NCBI GenBank assembly: GCA_002812745.2
Contig: NCSJ02000325.1
Location: 1 to 46,526, forward strand
Source: Scytalidium lignicola
Taxonomy: Eukaryota; Ascomycota; Leotiomycetes
Direction: 5' to 3'
DNA: 46,526 nucleotides
How positions within the stretch are numbered: the stretch's first letter is position 1; each line of letters starts with the position of its first letter. Below are positions 34,035-45,238 of this stretch, piece after piece. The notes beneath the pieces were generated by a model. It searched no databases. It was not told where the DNA came from and saw nothing but the letters and a program-made list of their open reading frames with translations. The position numbers were made by a program, and so were the translations under genes.

Positions 34035-35007
34035 TCAAGTGGCTGGGCCACTGGCAACCCAGGCCACCGAAACCGTGCTGTCTGTTACAGCAACCGCGTT
34101 CTGGGTGATATTACTGTAATAGTTATCGATGTACCAGAGCGTGGCGTCTTCGGGGCCGATGGCCGTGCCTTCATCAGTGTACGCAATGGCGTTATCGAAG
34201 GTCATAGTGCCAAAGTCGGGCCACACAAGAAAGTACAAAATATCTCCATCCGCGTCCGTAGCGTAAGGGTCCTCGACAATCCACTCGGCAGACTGCATAC
34301 AAAGATCGCCGCCAGCGACATTGTAACTCTCAGTTTCACCTGTCGACAGATTGTCGAGCCAGAAGATGCCACTAGAGCTACTCAGAGCCTCGACCGTCAT
34401 ATTGACAGAATCTCCGGTCGAGGCATCGAGGATGTTTGTATCAAAGACAATCTCATCACCATAGATACTGTTTGCATGATGAGCATCGGTTAGTAATCCA
34501 CACCACAACCTTAACTGATATAAGAGTCACTTACAAACAGACCCACCCCCACCAGGATGTGACGCCATTCTCGATCTGGCCTGCAAAGCCCGTCTGCCAT
34601 AGCGCGTCGCAGTCACGGTCGCCATCAATGCCAACCCACACGTATAAGAAATATTCGTCACTGGGTCCAGTAGGCTCGTTAGGCCGGGTAAGCTTAGGCA
34701 GTGTCATGGTGGCCGTGACAGACTTGAACGTCCTCCCGGTGGGAGGGGAAATAGTTGCTCCAGACCAGTTAGAATCGGACTCAGTGGAATTGGGATCGAC
34801 GTCATCAAGCAGCGCGCGAGAACGTGACTTTTTGTTTAGCTTGCTGAAGTGCTCGCTCCTGACGGCCACTGCTCTCTCCTTGTTGGAGAGTCGTCGGTCG
34901 GCTTGCGACGAGGAGCTCATCAGCTTTGGGTGTGTGCGTGGAGGAGCCAGAGCCATGCTGGTAGCAGCCAGCAAAAGCACTGACTGGACTAAGCTTGAGA
35001 ACTTCAT
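34035..35007 (-). CDS. Secreted glutamic peptidase (peptidase family G1, eqolisin)
   Basis: Two exons, 35007-34535 and 34467-34035, joined in phase through GTAAGT/ACAG, give 301 residues. A signal peptide covers about residues 1-21 (VQSVLLLAATSMALA), followed by a basic propeptide to about 70. The mature part starts near SNWSGATI. The family's catalytic Gln and Glu are both present: Gln about 138 in LWQTGF and Glu about 219 in AEWIVED, 81 residues apart, close to the 83 of scytalidoglutamic peptidase. Also seen are YVWVGIDGDRDCD and WWGWV. These are acid-active, pepstatin-insensitive endopeptidases secreted by fungi. The gene appears intact. Confidence 0.9.
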
Positions 35008-36315
35008 CTTTAGGAAAGCGGAAAGGGAATGGCTTGGGAAATCTGCTTCGGGCGATAATCCTTTCCCTGAGGAGTAGGACTTGCTCTCCCATATATATAT
35101 TTGCTAGTTCATATCATGTTATCAGAGGTTAATTTCACCTGTAAAAAGCTATTGTGATACTGGACACTTTGGTTGTACATGCTTAAGGCTGCTTACTATA
35201 CGTCAAGAAACACTCATCCCGAGTATAATAGATCGGATGAAGCAGCTCCATACCTCAATGCCGTCGGTAGATAGACCTGCCCCATGCAAAAAAGCTTATC
35301 ATCCATCACTTCTTTAATACTACCTCCCCTATAGGGCAGAAGACTTATCATAACCGCCACTTCTGTTATACTACCTCCCTTATAGGGCATGGTAGTAAAG
35401 TGTAAAGGGCCGACCCGGCGACCGAGCCCGCTGGCGTTTCCCCCAAGCCCCACGTCTTAGCTCTGCGTTCACGCCCAAGTCTTGGCTACATTCTCAGTCT
35501 AACTCCCATATACCCTAAGTGAAGAGCAAACTAATAAACTGCCATTCTAGTCGCTATCACCGTGCCAGTAATTGTATGGATGTGCTGAAATGAGGTATTA
35601 CTGTACATGATAATAAGGTTTGAGTGGAGCCCCAAAGATTAAAAGCAAGGCCGCGTCATAGCTTAAAGGAAATTAGTAATCAGTGTATAGAGAAATATCC
35701 AGAACGGGAAGTCGAATGGTCCGATGAGCTACTTCCTTGCGTTATCAACCTTGGGGGACTGCCAGCACTCCCTTGTAGAGTTGCGATTGTATGACCCTGA
35801 TCCCGGCGAGTGCGGGAAGATACGTTACTTTCAGCTATTACTGGGGTAATGGACACAAAGATTGAGACGAAGTGACAGTGTAAGGCGAATGCGAAGACAG
35901 AATTACTCGATAATGACAAAAATGAAATGTGTAGATAATTATATCTCTTGGTTTAACAAGCTTAAATGCGTAAAATAAGCCCTCTTACAAAATAGAGGTT
36001 GAAACCTTTAGCATTTTGTTTGGAAACGATCAGGATATGAATAGGCTTGTATCACCAGTACCACTAGAACATGGATATTAAGATAACTTCATCTCTACAC
36101 ACTATTGATAATGCTTTATCATATTCATTATTGCATACTTCATTTTTTTCCTTATTATTTTCACAAACCAATTACCAAGAGCATTTTCTCCCACCATTGT
36201 CTTGTATTATTTCTACTCCCTTGACTCTCATTCACGCATTTTAACTCATCATCAATCCAACTCTCTATTCGTATAACCCATCGTCCAACGATAAAGGAAA
36301 AAGAACCCTTACCAT
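35008..36315. other. Intergenic with a short tandem duplication
   Basis: No credible gene; the 79-codon frame at 35680-35919 lacks an ATG. A duplicated segment of about 45 bp is present (separate entry). It carries the peptidase promoter on the left and a terminator for the next gene on the right. Confidence 0.5.
35295..35389. repeat. Tandem duplication of about 45 bp
   Basis: Copies at 35295-35338 and 35344-35389 share CTTATCAT, CACTTCT, ATACTACCTCCC and TATAGGGCA in order, with a few substitutions and a 2-bp indel. Confidence 0.7.
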
Positions 36316-38073
36316 CTACCGATTCCCTTTGATTATGGAAGCCAATGATCCTATCTTATTCATAAGGCTCTTTTTCTCTTCTACGTCACCATCCTTGAAG
36401 AAACTTCCAGCCGAATACCGTTCTGATTTCTCATTCAATCCTCTTCCACCAAGACCAAACTCTTTAACGTCTTCATTCCATTTGAAGGAGCCATTTCCCT
36501 CAGCGGCACCAGTCCCCATATCCATCTCTCCCCGCATACTTATGTGGTTTATACTCCGCGCAATACGCTCTGGGAAAGGTGAGTTGGGAGCTTGAAAGCC
36601 GGGTGAGGATGGTGGGGACACTGCTTTGCCGAGTCGGTGCCTTCGGAAAATCCGACGACTCATCAAGATGAGAAGGATAATGATGGCAAGAACCGAAACT
36701 GAAGGATAATGAGTCAGTACTATAAACACCACTTCTAGGCGTGAGGTCGCATAAGGTCAGTACTAACCACCAATAACTACACCAGTAACAATGACAGTAG
36801 TCTTAGGGGCATTGCTTTTGGCCGTGGTTGTAATTCCGTTACCTCCATTTGAATTACCATCAACATCCACCCCTGGGTTAACATTTCCCGATGGACCTCC
36901 AGTGCTTCCGTCTCCAGAATTCGCCGGTGCCGTGGGAAGCGAGTCGAAAACTGGGATTGCCGAGATGGAGGTTGCAAACGTGCTCGACGCAGGAATACTG
37001 AGCGAACCCAACAGTGACGGCGAAGGCTTCGAGAGTTTCAACGGAGTTTCATGTGCATCCTTGGAGGATTTAGTGGTAGCTGCGGAGCCAGATTTCTCCG
37101 ATTTAACAGCAGAAGCAGTTGCATTTGCAGCTGCTGTTACTCCATTTAAGTCGGTCGTTGCAGAAGCAGTCTCTCCTGATGTTGCACCGTTCGTTGCCAA
37201 CGCGCTCGAACCTCCAGATATAGTCGCCTGAGAAACGGGACTAGATGATTGAGCAGTCGCCGCGATCGCGAGCGATGTAGGCAACGCACTCTGAGCAGAG
37301 GCTACCGCCGAGGATCCCCCAGCATCTGCTGTTGATGCTGCAGATGTAACATCAGTTGCTGTAGTACCTACGGCAGGAGCCGCAGGAGCTGCAGGAGCCG
37401 GTAGCGGGACTGACGTAGTATCCGTAGCCGCAGTGGAGGCAGCAGTAGTTTGTTGAGGGGCGGATGCTGCTGGATCTGCAATTTGCGACGTAGCTGGGGG
37501 ATCCTCTGAAGAAACTGCTGCGGTTGGTGCTGCTGCGGGAGGAACCACCAGAGCCGAAGATGGTGTTGTTGAGGGTGGTGGAACTAATGAAGATAGTGCC
37601 GAAGCTGCTGGAGATGGTGGTGGTGCTGATGACACCGCATCTAGAGGAGGCACATCTGGTGTAGAAGAAGGTATAGCGGAAGCCGAAGCAGTTGATTGAG
37701 CCTCAGCCGTTGTTGCCTATATGATACCAATCAGACATGATCTCACACGCCATAAAAACATGATTCTATTGCTTTTACATACCTCTACAGTAGAAATGAC
37801 AGGAGCAGAAGTAGAAGCAGCAGGATCAACAATTGGCGGAGCTGAGGATTGAACCTGCGAGAGAGGGGTGCTGACCGCTGGTATTATTGAAGATGTAAAC
37901 TGGTCGGGCTCAGCTGAAGAAGCCGGAGCAGTCTCATTATCTGCATCATCTCCAGTCGCATTCCTCTTGATCATCTCGACTTTGAGAGCATTTTCACGTC
38001 GCTGTCGTGGAGTGTACTCGCTATCGTATCGACGTTCGTGAGCGGCGGCTCGGTAGAATAGTGGGATCCTCAT
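36316..38073 (-). CDS. Ser/Thr/Ala/Pro-rich single-pass membrane protein (Mid2/Wsc-like layout)
   Basis: Three exons, 38073-37783, 37716-36768 and 36698-36316, in phase, give 540 residues. Residues about 60-390 are a low-complexity Ser/Thr/Ala/Pro stretch that would be heavily O-mannosylated if extracellular. One hydrophobic segment (about 403-427; VIVTGVVIG then VSVLAIIILLILM, spanning the second intron) is followed by a basic stop-transfer MSRRIFRRHRL and a roughly 110-residue cytosolic tail with KWNEDVKEFGLGGRG. The layout resembles cell-wall stress sensors. Oddly, the N-terminus (MRIPLFYRAAAHERRYDSEY) is charged and has no signal peptide, so either another first exon exists or the topology differs. 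No sequence family is recognised. Confidence 0.75.
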
Positions 38074-39173
38074 GATGTCGTTTATTCGCGAGCCAAAAAT
38101 TGAGAACCCGGTGGAAGCGAAGGATCAATTGATTAAATTTACGGAAAAGAGAGACGAAAAGGACCAGCCTGAAGAAGAAAGAAAGAAAATAAAAAAGAAG
38201 AGTGTCAAAATGTAAATGAGGACCTGCCCGCAAAGAGAGAAGAAGAGTAAAAGAGAGAAAGGATGAAGAAAGAAGGTTGGAGATGAGGTTGTAGAACACG
38301 ACGTAGAGATGGAGAAGAGGTTAGGGCCAGGCCAGGAATGGAGAAGGCCCTTACCAAGAGCGTGGACACGCCGCCCCCGGTGAAACCCTATGGTACCTTC
38401 ATTCCATGGTTGCGGATCGCGCGACCGAACAACATCGTCTGAGAATAGTTCGGATCTGTCTAGTGGATGGATTGAAACTCAGGGTGTCATGGGGGCACGT
38501 TCATGATTTCGGACGCAGCGTCTGCCCCTTGAAGGGATCTCAACGCCACAACGGACAGAGTGCCGAATCATCACCAATGAAAAGAACATTTCTACAGGGC
38601 CAAGACGGATATCGGGATGCTTGACACAGATTGGCGGGTAGAAACACGTTGCTCTGGGGCCTGAATCTGATCATACTTTTGGAGGCTGAAACTGGAGATC
38701 ACGGCCTGACACAAGATGGATGAATGAGGGCATGTCTGTGCGTTGCAACGCGCCAAATCCGGTCTGACCGTTGGCGTATCTCACACACTCACTGTGTATG
38801 GACGATATGGGGGCGGATAATTGATATTCTCTATACAGCAATGTAATATAAGAATAACATCAAGCAAAAGATGAAGATATGTCGTTGTGGAAAGGAACAA
38901 TCTGGAGGTGAATGAGGAAATCAAAGGCGGGAGCTAGTGCAGGGACCCGTCAGGTCTTGCGGCCTCAGAAGTCAGGCAGTCAGGTCACCACCCAAGTTTC
39001 AGGGTCGAGACGAAAACCCCTGAGGTCCAGGGCATTGCGGGCATGCAAAGGAGTAGCAGTCGCAGCATCGTGGCAGATAGATAGAAACAATGTGGAACTA
39101 GATGACTAAAAAACGCGTTGCAGAAGCTGAAGGATTCCAAGAATACCAATGTTTCTAACGTGGTAAATATATA

Positions 39174-39181
39174 TCACGTGA
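39174..39181. promoter_or_regulatory. TCACGTGA palindrome (E-box/Cbf1-type)
   Basis: Perfect 8-bp palindrome about 490 bp upstream of the MetE-like start. This is the core recognised by Cbf1-type bHLH factors at sulfur-amino-acid genes. Confidence 0.4.
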
Positions 39182-39402
39182 TTAGTGCACATGGGGAGAC
39201 TGGTGCTACTGTAGACAAAAAAGAGATCAGCCGTTATTATTACAGTAAACGTATATTTTGGACAATTTACGTGATGCAGTAACAGTTCATTTCTGTACTT
39301 GTTATGTACTCTCCGCATTGTATCTATTAATTTAAACAATTTATAATTCTCTTCACGAAATATCAAGAACGTTTACGTAAGGAATGTCACCTGACTTAAA
39401 TA

Positions 39403-39420
39403 TCACGTGGCAAACTGTAC
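39403..39420 (+). promoter_or_regulatory. TCACGTG next to AAACTGT
   Basis: TCACGTG (39403-39409) followed two to three bases later by AAACTGTAC, near to the yeast Met31/32 site AAACTGTG, about 255 bp before the MetE-like ATG. The pairing resembles yeast MET promoters; its use in this fungus is inference. Confidence 0.4.
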
Positions 39421-39670
39421 CGCAACAACCGAAAATCCGAATTCCAGCCCCCGCCCTGATGCTTCGTTATGCGCTAACCCGAATCAGCCAGCGGGGTAAT
39501 TCCAGCTGCACGCAATTTCGTTGTCCCTCTTCCCCACTTATCTAACTGCCAGATTCTTCTTCGTCCTTTTATCCTTTTTCTTTTTCTTTTCCTTTCCCCC
39601 TCTTCTCCCTGCCTTTCTTAATCAGCTGTGTCTCTTGTCTTATAATTGAAACATATCTACACCCAACAAA

Positions 39671-41107
39671 ATGACAACTCTCCACCGCAATCCTCCCTTT
39701 CGCGCCGAGCATCTTGGCTCCCTGCTCCGACCTAGTGACTTCCTCAAAAAGAAATCTGCATTCGAGAAGGGCGAGATCACTCAACAACAACTTACGACTG
39801 CTGAAGATGAGGCAATCAGCGCAGTTGTCAAGGTCCAGCTCGATGCTGGCTTCCGTGCTATTACCGATGGAGAGTACCGGTACGTACATATCCATTTCTC
39901 CCTTTGTTTTACGGTTTTACTATATAGCCACTACCTAGTCTTAAATCATCGCTGACGTATAACCTCTGATTCTAGACGCGCTGTGTTCTGGGGCACCTTC
40001 TTCGAGGAACTCGAAGGCATGACCGAGATTCGCCAACCGTCCATGGATCTCTTCCGTCCATACGTTCCCGACATTGCTGGCTTCATTGAGAAAGGACACA
40101 AGCCGGGACAATCCTGCCTGTGCACTGGTAAAATCTCCCACAAGGGCACATCAACTCTCCTCCCACAATTCAACTACCTTAAGACCCTGGTTCCAAAGGA
40201 GAGATGGGGCGACATCAAGGTTACCATGATTGCTCCCCCGTGGTACCACTTGAGATATAAGGATGGCAAGGCGTATCCAAAAGAGGTCTATGCTTCGGAT
40301 GAAGAGTACTTTGCGGATATTTCCAAGGCTGTTAGCTACGAATTAGATTTACTATATGAGGCTGGCGTTCGGAATGTGCAGTTTGACGACCCAAACTTTG
40401 CCTGTAGGTGCATTTCTTTCATTCGTCTCAAGTTGAAGGATGATTATGCTAAGATAAGCCTTTAGATTTCTGTTCCGAGAAGATGATTGCTGGCTGGAAT
40501 GCGGATAAATCGAACACGAGGACCCTTGAAGAAACATTGGATTCATACATCAAGAGCTACAATGATAGTATTGCCAAGCACACCGAGAAGATGCATTTCG
40601 GTCTCCACATTTGCAGAGGTAAGCTATGTTACAACTCTACCCCGTCTTTTCTTGCTCTACTAGTTCGTCTCACTAACATGACATGTAGGTAACTTCATGG
40701 GCTCTCGCCATTTCTCCGAAGGAGGTTATGATCGTATCGCAACAAAGCTCTTCCAGTCCCTCAACGTAGCAACTTACTACCTTGAGTATGATACTCACAG
40801 GAGTGGCGGGTTCGAACCTCTGCAGTTTCTACCAGCCCACAAGAATGTCATTTTGGGTGTCATCACTAGCAAGTTCCCTGAACTTGAGAACAAAGATGCA
40901 ATGAAAGAGCGACTCTTCGCTGCTGCCGATTTCATCGCCAAGGGAGCAGGTACTGATAGAGCAGAGGCACTTAACAGAATGGGTGTGTCGCCTCAGTGTG
41001 GATTTGCCAGCCACGAGGAGGGCAACTTGCTCGGTTGGGAAGATATGAAGAACAAGTTGGCATTAGTCCGATCTATTGCAGATGATGTTTGGCCAGGACA
41101 GCCATAG
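39671..41107 (+). CDS. Cobalamin-independent methionine synthase (MetE C-terminal domain) family protein
   Basis: Four exons, 39671-39879, 39976-40403, 40466-40618 and 40689-41107, in phase, give 402 residues, matching the short single-domain members and not full-length MetE (about 765). The start ATG is in good context (ACAAAATG). Seen are the entry FRAEHLGSLLRP, ITDGEYRRAVFWGTFF and FDDPNFAYF, then the probable zinc ligands His260 and Cys262 (HICRGN) and Cys367 (PQCGF). Full MetE methylates homocysteine from methyltetrahydrofolate; the short members are widespread in fungi and bacteria and the methyl donor or acceptor is often unproven. The folate-binding half is absent. TCACGTG elements upstream support a sulfur-metabolism role. 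Confidence 0.87.
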
Positions 41108-42053
41108 ATGCTAAGTGTTTCGGTGTCTTGGCGTTGTGTAGGACTGCATGATAGGGGGCGATTTTTCTTGTCTGTTTATGTCAATGAGGGCATAGGAAAG
41201 GGCACTCAACTTTGCTGGCAAGGGAAGGGTTGATGATTGATGATGGAATGTATCCTAGGGACAAAAGGTTATCATGGAAAAGGGCATTGCATATATGTGG
41301 AATGAAAAGATATCCCAGGCGCTCAACCGCCTGCTGTTGATTGATGTGGAATGGAAGGTTCTAGATATACAGTCTTTTATGAACTCTAATCTAAAAGAAC
41401 TTCTATATTTAATTGCTACTGTATGTTAGCATTCTTAAATATGTGCTTGGTCACATGATTTTCTAACGTTTTGTACTAATTAGTGTATTACCTCTACAAC
41501 CATATATATATGACTTCTAGTGTAAATGACATTTATATAATTTCAATAAACTTTATAAGAGCAAAAGAAAATAGATGGAGACTAAAAATTAACAAAATAA
41601 AAAANGAGTTATTGGACTAGCAATATTATTTAAATATATCAAATAATTTTCTAACATATTATTTTTATAAAGAATTGGAATATTTAGATATTTTGGTTTG
41701 CTTGAGAAAGCTATGAGAAGAGCCATGTATGAGTAACTCTGAAGAGATGTATGCTAACGAACCAGATTCCCTGCAGTATCTAGGGATTTATTGACTCAAA
41801 AGTCAAATCCAAATAGCGCAGTAAATAGTAGCCAATTTAGTGGACCTCTAATGTTACCAATATTACACTTAGTGATCCTATCACTTCCACACATCACTTC
41901 ACACTTATTCTGACTGTTATAATCCTTGTATATTATATATAGACCTGTATATGTAGCAACTAATGTTTGCTCTGTAAGTTATATATCATTATAACCTCAC
42001 TAAAATGTGCAGTCCTGTCATCATAAATCCTTTAACTCCTGATAACCTCCCTG
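41108..42053. other. AT-rich convergent intergenic region
   Basis: No gene. Very AT-rich from 41400 to 42000, with one ambiguous base at 41605. It lies between the convergent MetE-like and Zn2Cys6 genes. Confidence 0.5.
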
Positions 42054-44357
42054 CTATATGTGTTGATAATGCAACTGCTCTTCACTCCTTTGTTCCCCTT
42101 CCATCCGCGAATCCAAAATACCATGGTCTTCATCATACTGCCACTCCTTAGTTTTAATAAACGTTTCATTCCGGAATTCCCTCAGCGCGTCACTCAACAT
42201 GATAGCCTGTCTATTCCCTAGCTCCCGTCCAATAATCTCGAGCTTATCCGCTAACCAAGACCGTTGTCTGCCGGGCGTGGTGCGCAGAAGACCAGCCATA
42301 TACAACGGCCAGATTAGGAGATATGAGCCCGACATGTGCGTCGAATTGGTAGGCATGGTTGGGTGGCGCGGGCGACTCATGGAAGGTGATGGTTGTGGAG
42401 AAGGGTTTCGAGAGCAGGAGTTCATGTGGAAGTAGACAGAGCGACAGACGTCTACTGTCATCTCCACCAGGATGCCGGCAGACTCGTTCATCATGTTTTC
42501 AATGAATTGTGGTGGTGTACTGGGTGGTGCTGGGTTGGATATTGCGCTGGAGAGGATCGTTTCATGGATTAGGATCCGTGAACCGCGGTAGTTGTTCCAG
42601 ACAGCCGCTATCCAAAGGTCTTCGTAGAGATTGAACTGTCCGCCATAGGAGACGTCATATTTTCCATCCGAAATTGATGAGGATCTTGTTGATTCGGAAT
42701 CGAATTCTGATTCTCGTTTCTTGCCTTTGTCTGAGGATGTGCCCCAGGCTTTGCTGATTGGGGAAGGGGATCGGCTTGAGGCATCGTAAGTAACCGGCAG
42801 CCAGTTATTTGGTAAGGCATTTGCCCACTCTTGAAGAGTCTGATCGACTGGTAGCAGTTTCGTGGCTACGATAATGGGGTCCGTAATATTATTTTCTTTG
42901 AGCCATGCGCGTGCTGAAGTCAGATTCTCATTTAGTACTATGAGCTCGTTTGCTGGGAGTTCGTCTGGCTGTTGTGCACGTTCTGACCATGTCATCCATT
43001 TTCGAACTGCAAAAGGGTAAGGAAGCCTTAATTGGTGACAGGCAAGGACCTATATGGAAAGAGATGGTTAGTGCGTATTACACGGTAGACGGGACGGGCC
43101 GATACATGGAGGGACTAGGCCAGGGTAAGGGGCTGTTCGTAGTTTGTGGGGACTACTGCCAGATTATCTTGTCTTCTGATGGTAATTTGGGGTGGTCCGT
43201 ATAACAAATTTAATATGGAGACAGGTCAGAAACATCTAGATACTTACTATAAGCCTTCGAAGTTGAAGGAACATCCGTAGAGACCTGTCATTACTGAACT
43301 GCTCTGGCCCTCTGATGTCAATCAGTTTGATAGCACCAAGAATGTGGAAACTCCATGCCTTCATGGATTCTTCATTGGTCGAAATAATCGCCTTAATTTT
43401 ATCAGCATACACATAGAGTTCATACGGCCGTAACGTTCGGAGATGTCGATCTCACCTCGAAGATACTCAACACTAGAACCGCAGCCAAAGTTCGATCACT
43501 CTTGACCCGCAGTGGATCTACAAGTGCTTGATTGATCAGCCCAATCGCCTTGCCGTAGAGCCGCCTGGCAATAAGCAAAAGCTGGCTTTCGTTCGTGTTA
43601 TTAGCTAAGCTTGCCAGTCCACTAGCGACAATGATATTCCTGATGGGGCCATCCGATTCCTCTCGAAGCTCCTCGGCATAAATGGCAGGCAAGTACTCGT
43701 GGTTTCCATGTGGGCCTTGGAAGACGTAATGTCCAAAGAAAAACGATGTCGCCCTGTCCATGAGATTCGTCGATAGCGCTGGTAAGAGATTATTACTAAA
43801 CGCCAGTGTAGTGTTGGACAGGGAAGCATGTCTGCTGCTTTGGCTTCCTCCATCCCAGGCACCAGTCCCAGCTTTCCCAGTTGAGAAATCGCCTGATGTC
43901 TCATCGCTATGACTGCCTGTGTGGTTATGAATGGTCGAATTAGTGATGTTTGGGGTGATTGTAGCTGAAGCTGCCTTGCCGGCAACATTCATGCTCTTAC
44001 GCTGACTCGCCTCATCGCACAAAATTCCCCTTCTGGAACTTGGAGCTGATGACGAAACGGACGAGTACCCTGACAGAGTAGCAACCCGCCGTTTCTGCTG
44101 CCGCGACACCACCGACGCAGTCTGGTCACGAAAGACTGCGCCGATCTCATTGTGGTAGCCTGGACATGTCCATCCAGCTTTGATACACTGCGAACAGGCC
44201 GGGAGGGACTCGTCACACTATACGTCCAGTTCATTTAGCGGGTCTTGGAGTGGGAGAGGGGTCACAGTTATGAATCTTCGCACCCTGGCAACAAGCCTAC
44301 CTTGATCTTGCGCTTCCTACAGTTGGCGCACTTGTTACTACGGCTGATACGACCCAT
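42054..44357 (-). CDS. Zn2Cys6 transcription factor
   Basis: Four exons, 44357-44301, 44217-43456, 43391-43248 and 43049-42054, in phase, give 652 residues. The N-terminal zinc cluster uses C10, C13, C20, C27, C30 and C37 (spacing 2-6-6-2-6), with intron 1 falling just before C20. A Ser/Thr-rich linker follows. The helical middle region has NNIIVASGLASLANNT-type helices (as IIVASGLASLANN), LAAVLVLSIFE joined to ISTNEESMKAWSFHILGAIKLI across intron 2, and a C-terminal part with DLWIAAVWNNYRGSRILIHE, typical of fungal regulators. Target genes cannot be predicted. Its 5' end is about 0.9 kb from the decayed transposon at the right edge. It appears intact. Confidence 0.85.
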
Positions 44358-45238
44358 TATAACTGCTAGGGACTTGGAAATATATCATTGGCGTTGAAGA
44401 GCTGTTTTCTGATCGAATGGTGATTATGACCTGTGATAGCTTGTGGTGGTCGTTGGAGTTTGTAAGGAATTATGACACGGGGGAGATTTCGGCTCATTGG
44501 GAGGTGATTGAAGTGTTAGAGCCTAAAATTAGAATTTGTGTTGGCGTGTGGCTCACGATCGAATGCTTCTACACGTGTAGCGAATCTAACTCAACTCAAC
44601 CTCTGGAGTGGGAGAGGCAATCTCACTAATTATACGTCGTGCCTAATAAAGGGATGTGTGAGTCAAGAATTATAGCCCACGGTCTATCAGTCTTTCTCTT
44701 TGGATGTTTTAAGTGGGCGATATTAGACATCGTTCTTAAAAAGGACAATAATTATAGTTGACGTCTAGGTGAAACAATTTTTTAGTTCGACGTCGTAAAC
44801 TTACAGTATAAGGTCGGATTGCACGTCAGCACTAATAAACCATCTCATCCTAGTCACTGAACCTTAATTACTTGGACTAAAGGGCTCTGAGAACCGTCAA
44901 AGTTAATATTTGTATGCACGATCAAATGAATAGAGCTGTCCTCAGATGGTACTCGGTGTATGAGGTCTGGGCGTCACTGGGTGACGCCCGATTACCCTTA
45001 GCCGGTAACAGCGGCCTCGGAGGACCAGGGGGTTTGCCATATAAAACACGCAATTTCCGGGCCCTAGCGCCCTTAGTAACAGGGTTCTTTCAGGGGTGTT
45101 TTTGCGGGAGTTATCGAGCCAGTTACTCGTTTACGGGTGATGTATGAGGTCTACAGGCGCGCGAGCCCTCAGACTCCCAGACGCGTCTCTTACGGTCCGT
45201 AACGGTGCGTACAAAGTTGCTGGGTGGCTGCTACGGCC
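44358..45238. other. Boundary region next to the Crypton-like element
   Basis: Promoter of the Zn2Cys6 gene on the left. From about 44957 the DNA becomes GC-richer and contains a 12-bp direct repeat (44957-44968 and 45141-45152), a perfect hairpin (44969-44989) and a TATA-like ATATAAAA at about 45038-45045. The stretch is probably the leader of the element to the right. No ORF is supported. Confidence 0.5.
44969..44989. repeat. Perfect hairpin, 9-bp arms
   Basis: GGGCGTCAC, loop TGG, GTGACGCCC. It directly abuts the left copy of a 12-bp direct repeat TGTATGAGGTCT, whose other copy is at 45141-45152. Confidence 0.85.

Larger units (their letters stand above)
38074..39670. promoter_or_regulatory. 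Long divergent promoter region
   Basis: About 1.6 kb between the membrane-protein gene and the MetE-like gene. No supported ORF. CT-rich pyrimidine tracts at 39550-39610 suit the promoter/5' UTR of the MetE-like gene. Two TCACGTG elements are listed separately. Confidence 0.5.

Noticed and set aside
34436..35077. 213-codon plus-strand frame
   Set aside because: Antisense to the glutamic peptidase, whose catalytic residues and signal peptide are clear.
36791..37231. 146-codon plus-strand frame
   Set aside because: Product of reading the Ser/Ala-rich repeat of the membrane-protein gene backwards.
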